A stretch of 64,000 nt of DNA from Oscarella lobularis. Its lineage: Eukaryota; Porifera; Homoscleromorpha; Homosclerophorida; Oscarellidae. Below the pieces are notes generated by a model, which was given only the letters and a program-made list of their open reading frames with translations, did not search any database and was not told where the DNA came from. The stretch lies in assembly GCF_947507565.1 (NCBI RefSeq), contig NC_089177.1, positions 2,232,001 through 2,296,000 of the forward strand. Reading direction: 5' to 3'. The position numbers and the translations under genes are program-made. Below are positions 51,451 through 61,137 of the stretch, piece after piece; the stretch's first letter is position 1; every line of letters begins with the position of its first letter.

Positions 51451-54400
51451 TCACGTGTCTTTAGGTTCGTTTCCAATAAACACGGGATTTACATAACCCG
51501 ACTCGCTTTTCTCTTTCTCGTTTTCCATCGTTGAAAAGGGCAGAGATGATCTTCTCTTCAGGCACAACACCGTCGTCACGACAGCAATCGCAATAAGAGC
51601 TACGGTGGAAACGACGACAGCAGATATCACTCCAACGCCAACGCCGCCATTTGAGACTGGTTTTGAAAAAATCAAGCCGTTGGTGCCGTTCAGAAAAACG
51701 CCAATAAGCTTGCACGTCATTTCTATGTCATGACCAAATTTCCTTTCCATTGACCCGCTTTCGCACTCGCCATTCAATCCAGTCAAGACGAGTCGCGCTT
51801 CGATCGGTCCGTTGTTAATCAAAACGACAAAACGAAGCCGAATATCGCCGTCGGCGAGTGAAGACGAGTCGACGACGTAGACGGCAGATACGCCAGACGA
51901 AATCGTCCCATTGCGAATCAGCAAATTGTCGCGCACGTAGCGTTCGAATCGATTTTGAAACGAACGCTCTCCGGCGCCCATGCGAGCAGAAAAACTCACG
52001 TTCACGACGTACTCGTTCGAAACGCACGCATAATCCAAAGCGTTGTCCCCTCCGTCGAAGTTAGTCAAAAGATTTTCAATCGTGAAATTAACGAAAGTTC
52101 CATTAATCGCGTTCGGCACGCAGACGTCCGCACACGGCTTATTCTGACATACTTGGGTCGGAAACGAGCACACGTCGCCCGCGTAACCCGGCGAACAGAG
52201 ACACTCGAAATCGGTCACTCGATCGCGACACGTGCCGGCGCGACCACACGGATTCGACGCGCACTCGCTCGCAATCACACTGCAATCGGGAGGTAAATAA
52301 CTGGGAAAACACTCGCAATGATATTCCGTGACGCCGTCGACGCACGTCCCTTTATTGCATAGAGTCAATCCGCTTTCCCACGTCTCGATCGTTGCATTGC
52401 AGTGATCGATTCCGTCGCAGACGACGACGCCGTCGCCGTCGAAGCCGTCGTCGCATTCGCATCGACTCGTCGTCGAATTGACTCGAATGCACGTCGCGTT
52501 GCTGTGACATCGCGCCGTGCCGAGCGCGCACGGGTCCGTTCGAAGCACGTTGATTTCGACAAACGACGTCGACGACGCCAGAGGACGAGATTGATCGGTG
52601 ACGGCGATCTCGAGAATAAACGACGATTCGTCGTCGTAATTGAGAGTTTTGTTCAAATATAGAAACGACGTCGTTTCCGCGGTGATCACGTAGAATTCGG
52701 TCGATTGCGCGACGCCGTCGACGGAGAGTAGATAATAGTAGGTAATTGGACCGTCGTCGTTGTCTCGATCAAAGGAGACGAGGGTGCCGATGAGGTGGCC
52801 TACGGTCGAATTTTCGTATACGTCGGTGCCTTCGCGAACGGTGACGTTTACCGGAGCCACATTGTCGTTGATGATCGTAAAGACGACAGTTCGACTCAAA
52901 TTGCTCGGAGGCTCGCCACTATCGATGACGAATATGGAGATGGAGATATTCTCGACGCTTTCAGCATTAAACTCGAGTTGCTGAGCAAGAATAAGCTCTC
53001 GATTGGCAACAATCTGCAAAGCGAATAGTATAAAGAAAAAAGTTTTTCCTTATGCAATGAACTCACTTTGAATGCACTAGCCACGAGTCCGCGCAGACTA
53101 AAGTCGTGCGTTTGTCCTCGATCTTCGTCGACTGCAGTTAGGTTTGCAATCACCGCACCCGATGGCGTGTCTGCACGAAGTCGCCGACTACCAGTCACGA
53201 TGATATCAGTGACCGGTTCGTTGACGTCCGTCACTTCGACAACAAAAACGCGAGAAGTAGACAGGGAAGGTCGACCGTCGTCGTGGCACTCGACGTTCAG
53301 TCGAATCGAAGGCGACGTTTCATAATCGATGTCGGCGTGATCGGCGACGCGAATGAGCAACTGGGAGTCGACCTGTTCCAAGATAAAATATGCGGTAGCG
53401 TTGAGTAGATCACACGAGCTGTGTTGTCCGATGTCCTCGTCGGTTACGCGGAGTTGACCTACGCGCGTCCCAGGTGAACTGTTTTCAGCAATTCTCAAGC
53501 GCTTCGAAATTAGCGATGGGGGTTCGTTTACGTCCAGCACATGAACGAGAATAACCTATAGGTATAGGCAAAAATGAGCATAAGCAAAAGAAAGCCTGGA
53601 GCATTTGTACTTTACTTTAAACGCCCGATTGTTCACAACTACTAGGACGTGCCAGGAAGATGCTGTTTCAAAGTCGAGCTCTGCACCTGGCAAAACTCGC
53701 AGGCGATTGCGTTCGTCAGCGTAGAAAATGCCTACCACAAAATTAAAAGGAATCAAGGCAAGATCTTAAGGTGACGAACCCTTAGGCAAACGAACAAATA
53801 TGCGGTACTGACTCCCATCTTCGTCTTTTACAGTAAACTGTCCTATCACGGTACCACCAGGAGAATTTTCCCTCACGCTCTGGCTACTCAATGACACTCC
53901 TGTTATAGGATCATCAGCGTCTTCAACGTTGATTTGCAATTGCACGGTCGTGTTTGCAGGCGGATTTCCCGTGTCCGTTGCCGTCAGATTGATGACGTAG
54001 GACGATTTCGCTTCGTAGTTCAGTGTCGACGTCGTGACCAAATCTGTGCCGTCGACGACGAAGGGAGCGCTAGCAGAGCCGGAATCGACGACGTTGTAGG
54101 TAACATTCTGTGTCCAGGCGACCTCGTTGTCTGGATCGACTGAAGTGATCGTACCCACCAGAGTGCCGGCGTCGCGATTCTCGCTCACGCTGTACGACGT
54201 CAAACCGACAGACGTCGGCGTTTCGTTGACGTCGAGAATATTAATCACGTACTGACCATCAACATACATAGGCGGAACGCCGTTGTCACTACATCGAACC
54301 TGTAAATTTATATAGACCCCTTTCCTGAGAAGAGAATATCTCTCTCTAACCTCGATTGGATGATTCGCCTCCTGTTCGTAATCCACCGCCGTCTTTAACA

Positions 54401-57400
54401 CGACTCGATTGCCGGCCTCGATTGCAAATTTGTCGTCTGCAAGAAGTGTGCACGTCACCGTCTGATTCGCATCGTCGTCCGATGCCGATACGTTGCCGAT
54501 CGTCGTGCCGACGACGGCGTCTTCTCGCAGCGTGTCCCTACCCGAAAATGTCACATACTCCGGTTGATCGTTGACGTCACGCAAATAAATCGTGAACGAC
54601 GTGTCGACGTAAAGCGGTGGCGATCCGGAGTCTTCGCTTCGTATACGCACGGTGAAGCTGTTCCTTTCTTCGTAGTCCAAAGAGGAGAGCCCCACTTCGA
54701 GCACGTTCCCAGACACTTGAAAACGGTTTCCCAGGTCACTCAAAAGACTATACGTGTGACTTTGCCCGCGATCCGGATCGGCAGTGCTGAACGAGCCAAT
54801 TGGCGTTCCACGGGGACTGTTCTCATCTACGTAGAAATTCGAAAGCTAAAAACGATGTTAGGTCTTCTCGTTCTCTATAAAGACAATTTCTCTACCGATA
54901 TTTTAGTCGGTTTCTCGTTCACGTCCTCAACGCTGATATCGAATGTCGCGTCCAAATAGAGACCGTGGGTGTCTGTGCTGCGAACGACTATCACGTAACT
55001 GCAATATTTCGTTGTACGTTAACCTGATTGCCTTTTCAATCTGCACAGCCTACCCGTTTGGCGGTGTTTCGTAGTCGGGACTGAAGTTGATCAGCAAAAC
55101 GTTGCCGTGTATGTCAAATTTTCCGCCGGCGTCATTCAATAGTGAATAGATGTGAGAGTCGTTGTCAAATTGATTAGGATCTCGCGTCGCAAGCGTTCCC
55201 ACCGTCGATCCGATAGCGACGTTTTCGTACACGCTTTCAGAAGAAAGAAAAATCTACAACAAGACATCTGCGGGTCCTCTAGCTCTCCCCTTCATGCACC
55301 GTACTTTGTTCGGTGGTTCATTGCATTTTGAGCAATTGAAAGCGTGCCAATTTTCGAACGACTCGCAGGCGGTCGGACAAGCGGACGAACACGGACAGTG
55401 AACGCAATTGCCCCATTCTTTGTGCTCGGAATAGTTCCCCGGCTTGGTTGCGCACCACGGTTGATCGTGATCCACTGCCGTGCATTCCCAATACTTAATT
55501 GCCTGGTAGAAAAACGGAAAGACGCATCGCGATCCGTTCACCGAATCGGCGCAGAAGCACGACGACTTGGGACGACACGAACAGTTGAAGCACTCGCCCC
55601 ACTCTTCGTGACTCTCGTAATCGCCCGATCGTGTCGCGCACCACGGTCGCTGGTGATTGACGCTCGTACACTCGTTATACGTGTCCCCGTGGTAAGAAAA
55701 AGGAAAAACGCATCGAAGTCCGTCGGGAGACCCGGCACACGAGCAATTGTCTTTGAGACAGTAGCTCGTCTGATACGCCGTCCACAACCCAAACGACTGG
55801 CACGTAATAGTGTTCGGACCGTTCGTCAAGTGATATCCGTTTGGGCACTGCAAGGTGCATAGGGAACCGTACGTCGTGCCGTTTCTACACAAAATCGTCG
55901 TGTTTCGACACGCCGTCGTCGCCGTGCCGTTCGGACAATACGTCGGCGCTGACGTCGGCGTGCCGCAATCGCGACGACGACACGTCGTTCCGTCGTCGTT
56001 CAGCAGGTAGCCACGGCGGCACGAGCAGACGCCGTCGGAGCACGTGTGCTCGCAGCTGCGGTTGACATGTCCGCACGGTCGCGAGTCCTGTTCCTTCACA
56101 AACTAAAAAGAATTACCGGTACATATGAACGTAGGCAGTAGATTTAACCTGGTACAATACCTGCATATCGCACGTTTCTCTGCAATCTAAAACAGCGCTA
56201 AAGCGTTGACGATACGACGTGCCCGTTGGGCACGTATTCAAACAGGGCCCCCAGTTGCTCCACTCAGCCCCCTGCAAAATGTATAGAGGTGTATGTACGT
56301 CGGAACTAGTGCAACGCACAAGAGACCTTAATAGTTAGATTTTTTGATGTGTCTGCCGTGCAGTTGACCGTCTCAGTCAGCTTGGGACAGGCGTCGCCGC
56401 CGCAAAACGGAGACACGATCACCTTCCGAGTGCGACGGTTTTGACTTGAACCGGGCTGAACTACGCACGACGACCACGACGACCATCGTCCGACGACGCA
56501 ATTACGCGGAACGTAGCGTCCACACGTTCGCGATCGACTGAGAACCGGACACGACGATCCGCCACAGCTATCGGCCCTCACGACGTTCCGCGTCTGATAT
56601 CTGATAAAGAAAAAAAAGACTAAGAATAGATAATCCCTTACAATCTTTCGTACGTCAGTCCGGTTCCGCACAGCGCCGCGCACGTCGTCCAATCACTCCA
56701 CTCGCCTACAGCGCAATCGACGGGACAGCATCCGGCTGCGCAGCTGACGCGTTTGCTCGTTTTCGGGCACAACGCGCCTCCGCATTTCGGCAACGCCGTC
56801 ACGTTTCTGTGACGAACGCGCGTACCGACGCCGCAGCTACCGTTGTTCGGAACGCACGAACCATACGACGACCACGCGGTGACTTCGCAGTCACTTCGAT
56901 CGTATAGCGAACAATTTCGAAATTCGACTGCACTCGTCGGACATTGCGAGCCGCCGCACGACCGTGCCGTCAACTGCACAATCGAACGACGCCGTCTCCC
57001 GACGCCGCACGTCGTCGAACAAGCGCTCCATTGATTCCACGTCCAAGTGCAGTTCTGCGGACAGCAGCGACACGGAGGCGCCACTTTTGTCTGCTCGAGA
57101 CGCTGACACGGCAGACCACCGCAGGCGGGTCGTTGAAGGACGGTGCGACTGCGTCGCTGCAGGATCGGCGGACCGCACGAACATTTCGGAATCCAACGAC
57201 CCCAGCGACTCACGCGACAGGTGACCGGACAGCAACCGTTGCTGCAGTTCTTCGTCTGTTGCAAACCGTCGGCACACGGCGCTCCGCCGCAGGACGCCAC
57301 GCGGGCGACTTGGCGATGACGAAACATCGTTCCTGGGCCGCACGGCGAATTGCAGCGCGACCACGAGCCCCAATTCGTTAGAAGACAGCTTTAGATGCGC

Positions 57401-57692
57401 AAAAGGTCAATGGAATAATGAGAATTGAGAGATCGATCTTTTCTCACTCTCTAGAACAGCAGCATCTCTCTCTTTGACCTAGCGCCTGCACGCAGACGCC
57501 GCCGCAGCTTTCTGCTTGCGATTTCGTGCGATTTCGTTCTCTGTAACCGAGATCGCATTTGCACGGCGACCACGACGACCAGCTATTGACGGAACAATTG
57601 ACGGCAGGGCACGGAGTCGACGTCGTCGAGACGATTTCGCGCAGAAACGACGTCGAAACGACGACGGCAAACGCGAGATGAAGAGCTTTCAT
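51451..57692 (-). CDS. TSP1-FN2-cadherin-EGF single-pass receptor
   Basis: Type I membrane protein. The start at 57692 gives signal peptide MKALHLAFAVVVSTSFLREI. About eight thrombospondin-1 repeats follow (WSSWSPCKC, NWGSWSRCNSPCG, NQWSACSTTCGVG, SDWTTCAALCG and others; 57650-56170). Next is an EGF-like/Cys-rich and sushi-like block (about 56090-55760) and two fibronectin type II domains (RCVFPFSYHG and RCVFPFFYQA; 55750-55400). Six or more cadherin repeats follow (DVNDQPEY, DVNETPTS, DVNEPPSL, DVNEPVTD; 55240-52560), then EGF-like repeats (CECDDGFDGDG, ECLCSPGYAGDVC) and a membrane-proximal domain. The transmembrane helix is VGVISAVVVSTVALIAIAVV. The 36-residue tail has GYVNPVF, a possible PTB-binding NPxF motif. 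No beta-catenin-binding region is present. The exon 1/2 junction (phase 2 at about 57433) is in frame. One continuous gene is the best reading, but no transcript proves it. Confidence 0.82.
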
Positions 57693-57892
57693 GGACGACG
57701 ATGATGCTCTTGGACGAGACGTAATGAAATTAGCGTAGATTGTCGCACTTCGGTGAGAATAGATGAGGTGAGCTTCAGGCAATAACGCACTTCCTCGTGA
57801 AGGGCCGTCCCCGTGAAGGATCGTCCCCGTGAGACCCCAACGAGAAACTCATACACGGCACAAGAAAAGTCTTTTAAATTAAAAATTGTTTG

Positions 57893-58050
57893 TGGGGGAC
57901 GTTGTCTATTTTCGCCTAACGAGAAGCAGTGATTGACTTCACGAAGTCATTGTAGTTCTGCACCGGCGGTCTTTTCGACAAGAGTCTGAATGAGATAGTT
58001 CTCGGACAAGAGATAACAAGGCCGAAACCCGGCAGGTCAACGTTTTCACC
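57893..58050 (+). pseudogene. Ionotropic glutamate receptor fragment, degenerate
   Basis: Plus-strand sequence from about 57900 (TTGTCTATTTTCGCCTAACG, then AGAAGCAGTGATTGACTTCA) closely follows the live iGluR at about 62911-62960, which encodes LSISAEREAVIDLTKSW. It continues with a collapsed match to the M1 region (TTTCGACAAGAGTCTGAATG then AGATAGTTCTCGG, against the live copy near 63038-63070). In-frame stops and deletions break it. It is a local pseudogene piece lacking most of the receptor. Confidence 0.75.
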
Positions 58051-58626
58051 GATACTTTGAAGGCAGTTGGGATTTTTTACAGTTTGTGCCTTTGCAACTT
58101 TGTAGAAGTAAAGGCGTTTCATCGCCAAAGAAGAGACGCACTCGCACGATTTAGGTTTGTAGGCAGGAATAGTCGTTTCATACACCACGTGCCGTGTTCT
58201 TTGCCTAGTCCATCGCTTTCGGCGTTTTTCGACTTATTTCTAAGCGACAAGCACGCCAATCTACTAAAGAAAAGAATGAAGCCGTGCTACGTTTACATAT
58301 GTAGACGGTATCAGGTTTAGACAGAGGTGAGGCCCCCTTTCGCCACGTGCTACAAGTTCAAAATGCGTTGTTTGACCGCTAAAAGGTCAAAAACGCGTTC
58401 TTTTGACTTGAAGAACTTTTTAAAAAGTAAAAACACGATACCCAACATCAAACCACGCGGAAGACGGTGCTATGGAGGTTTATCCAACATCAGTGTGCCT
58501 CGCTCTCGTCATCACCAGGAAGGCCCCATGCCCTTATATTAAAATCTATGGGTGGGTTAGCAAGTACAAGTAAGGGCAGACTATTACGGCAAACTAAAAC
58601 GTGGAACTAGGGAAGGGGTATGTGTG

Positions 58627-58677
58627 AGACGCAGTTAGACCACGGATAATAAAATTATCCGTGGTTAGACGCAGTTA
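58627..58677. repeat. Perfect hairpin (11-bp arms) between 11-bp direct repeats
   Basis: CCACGGATAAT at 58640-58650 and ATTATCCGTGG at 58654-58664 pair perfectly over an AAA loop. AGACGCAGTTA occurs on both sides, at 58627-58637 and 58667-58677. The layout looks like a very small insertion with duplicated target, or a stem-loop within a short tandem duplication. Confidence 0.8.
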
Positions 58678-59124
58678 CTGAAAACCACCGCCAAAGCACC
58701 GAATATCGGTGTTGGCGGGAAGTGACGTGACAAGTGAGGAAATTGACCAGCCACCAGGCCATAATGGTCACACCTTGGGGGTTTTTATTATGAAAAGCTT
58801 AAACAAACGGGGGATACAAACGGGGGATACCGTAGGCTATCTAGGTCCCTAAGGCTACGTACGTCATGGGTGAGGGGAGAGTTAGCTGCTCCCTTCTATC
58901 CCAGCTCTGAGAAGTGATTGTTAATGTACGAGCTGGCTATTTATACCCGAGCCTCGTTTTGTACTGCAACTTTACAGCACGAAAACGAGCGTCGTTTCAA
59001 ATCGGGTATCGGCGCAAATCGGTCGCGAATTGAATTCTGCTATCGTTTCGAGTACCATTTTGTCGCGATTCGGTTTCTATACGCGAAAAGACGGTGAACG
59101 TAGGAGGGGCCAACATCATGCATG

Positions 59125-59197
59125 GTATGACTGAGAGATCGATATTTTCTCACTCTCCAGCACAGAAGCATCTCTCCTCTTTGACCTAGCGCCTGCA

Positions 59198-59248
<51 letters not shown>

Positions 59249-59480
59249 GTTCTACACAATCGAGTGGACGTCGTCAAGGCGATTTCGTGCAGACTATAAC
59301 TACACACGGCAAACGCGAGACAAAGAACAACGATGCTCCTTCAATGAAGTTAGCGTCAGATTGTATGTTCACGGATACTAGTAGACTACATCCGTGGTCT
59401 GTCGGACTTCGGTGGGAGAGCACTTCCTTGTGGAGGACCTTCCCCGCGAGAGAGCCTTTTGGAGCCCTACCCGTTCGCTT
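59125..59480 (-). pseudogene. Degenerate duplicate of the cadherin-family gene's exon 1 and upstream region
   Basis: 59131-59197 (GAGATCGATATTTTCTCACT through CTTTGACCTAGCGCCTGCAC) is almost the same as 57428-57490 at the first intron/exon 1 edge of the TSP1-cadherin gene. Further matches in the same order are GGCAAACGCGAGA (59306 with 57668), TTAGCGT..AGATTGT (59350 with 57730) and CTTCGGTG..GCACTTCCT (59408 with 57748). The frame is broken. Where the live gene has ACGCCGCCGCAG, the copy has a long (CCG)n run. Confidence 0.78.
59199..59248. repeat. (CCG)n trinucleotide expansion, about 16 units
   Basis: Uninterrupted CCG run inside the degenerate cadherin-gene duplicate. The intact gene carries only two or three CCG units at the equivalent place. 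Confidence 0.95.
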
Positions 59481-59613
59481 GCGCCAAGGCAATGAAGGCA
59501 TTCGACGCTCCACGGAGACTGTACTTTACGCGAAGAAACGAACTTTTGTTTACGGAGAATTCCCGGATACCAAAACAAAATGATTTGATTGAAACAGCAC
59601 TGCCGCCGAGCAA

Positions 59614-60804
59614 CTAATATACGTCTACAGCATAGAAGAGTCTTTTAAAAATAAATTTTCTTTCTTTTTGCTGACGGTAAGCATAAGCAGCCGCTAAAAT
59701 TCCCAAGATGATAACCGGCCCGAATGCAGCCCACCAGTGGCCCATGTTAGCAATGAAGCCAACAGCGAAGGCAACCAGAACTATAGACACATAAATTAAA
59801 CCGACAACTCTACCTGGAGTGAGTGGCAAAGTTTTCTCTTCGTCTGCACCATCATCACCTTCATTCGACTTTTGCACCAATTCACTTGTACCATCGTCAT
59901 TTACAGAGTGATCGTGATCAGAAAAGTCGTCTGCTGCCACGTTTAGCTGTTCTGAAGACGAAACATAGAGAGGTTTCTTTCCGTCGCTGCCGTCGCAGTC
60001 GTCGTGAAAACGATCTGCACAGCGTGGACACACATATGCCAATAGGTTTTTCACTTCCCTAAAACTATTGACAGCACGCTTCTTAGCCTTCTTCATTCCA
60101 TACCAAAAAACCTAAAACAAATAATAAAAAAGTCAAAATTGCTATATATGAAAAGTTGAAACCTGAAATCCATTGATATAGGCCGAAGAGCTCGAAAAGT
60201 AGCACATAATGACAAATTGTATTGGCATGTCGAGTGCGTACGTCGATATGTAGTCGGTCGCCTTTCCAACGAGCGTCAGTCCAATGGAAATGGTCGACTG
60301 GCCGCTCGTCGATCGTCTCTGCATATTGAGCACGACTTGGGGAAAGGTTTCGATGGACCAGAGGAAAATTGCCGCCCAGAAGAGGTAATCGGGTGCTTTG
60401 CGAACGGCGAGCTCGATTGTGAGAACGCACGACCAAACGAGAAGACAGACGAGAAGGCAGAGGAGTCGCTTGCGAGCGTGAGCCTTGGAGAAGAGAAGAA
60501 ATTGGACGAGGATGGTGAATTCGAGACAGGGCATGTAGACGGCTTCGATTTTGACGTAGAGAGGAAGGTCGTGGTGAAAGACGAAGAAGAAGTTGATGAG
60601 GGACGCTGTGAAGTTGGCGACGGCCCAGAGAAAGCTCAGTCCCACGACCGAGCGAAGGCGGAAATTTTTGATGACTTGCGGTAGGAGAACGAGAAACCAA
60701 ATGGCGGCACTCACCAGGCCTCCGATGTTGCCGACGACGCATATTGGCCTAGGCCAGTCGGTAAAGTTTCGGCAGTTTTGGTATAGAACGTCAGTGTTGT
60801 TCAT
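59614..60804 (-). CDS. PQ-loop repeat membrane protein (SLC66-like)
   Basis: Two exons (60163-60804, 59614-60111) join at GFQ|VFWYGM to 379 residues. Two PQ-loop motifs are present: LLPQVIKNFRLRSVVGLSFL and TFPQVVLNMQRRSTSGQST. They sit in a seven-helix-type core of the kind found in cystinosin, PQLC2 and SWEET-related carriers, many of which are lysosomal. After the core comes a cytosolic stretch with a CxxC motif (CPRCADRFHDD), then an acidic Ser-rich region, and unusually two more hydrophobic helices (VVGLIYVSIVLVAFAVGFIA and AFGPVIILGILAAAYAY). Stop 59614-59616. The substrate cannot be inferred. A TCACGTGA E-box lies just upstream of the start codon. Confidence 0.82.
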
Positions 60805-60808
60805 TGGC

Positions 60809-60816
60809 TCACGTGA
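60809..60816. promoter_or_regulatory. TCACGTGA (CLEAR-type E-box) at the PQ-loop gene start
   Basis: A perfect 8-bp palindrome 5 bp upstream of the ATG of the PQ-loop gene, preceded by CATTGG. It matches the core recognised by TFEB/MITF-type factors in lysosomal gene promoters; the role here is inferred. Confidence 0.4.
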
Positions 60817-61137
60817 TACAGGAGCAGTGGGTGGGACGACGGATGATACGTTTTGAATAAAATGAAAAAATAAACGATATCAGAAGAGTGAAACCACCAG
60901 AGACTAAACGCGGTGAACCATAGATATAAATGGGACGACGTCATACGTTTTTGAATATAAGATTTACTGAATTGTCTCACACTGAAGTGCCTTGCACGTC
61001 ACATAGAAGATGCAACAATAGCTAGCCACGTTCTTTTCAAGCGCAGATCAATTTTAAATTTACGCTTAGTAACGCCAGTAACGAAGAGCAGCAAAATCCA
61101 ATTAATCACTTATGCCTACTAACACCATCTAGGCGTT
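60817..61137. other. Divergent spacer between PQ-loop gene and iGluR
   Basis: About 320 bp of AT-rich sequence that must contain the two promoters. No repeat, RNA or ORF is recognised. Confidence 0.5.

Larger units (their letters stand above)
57693..59613. other. 1.9-kb gene-free interval with decayed duplicates
   Basis: No intact gene is seen. It contains an iGluR-like fragment (57893-58050, plus strand), a hairpin with flanking repeats (58627-58677), a tandem ACAAACGGGGGATAC pair (near 58804-58833), and a degenerate copy of the 5' end of the neighbouring cadherin-family gene (59125-59480) with an expanded CCG run. The rest (58050-58620, 58680-59120) is unrecognised. Confidence 0.7.

Noticed and set aside
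59116-59307. Arg-rich protein encoded by the CCG run
   Set aside because: It is a translation artefact of the trinucleotide expansion within a degenerate duplicate.
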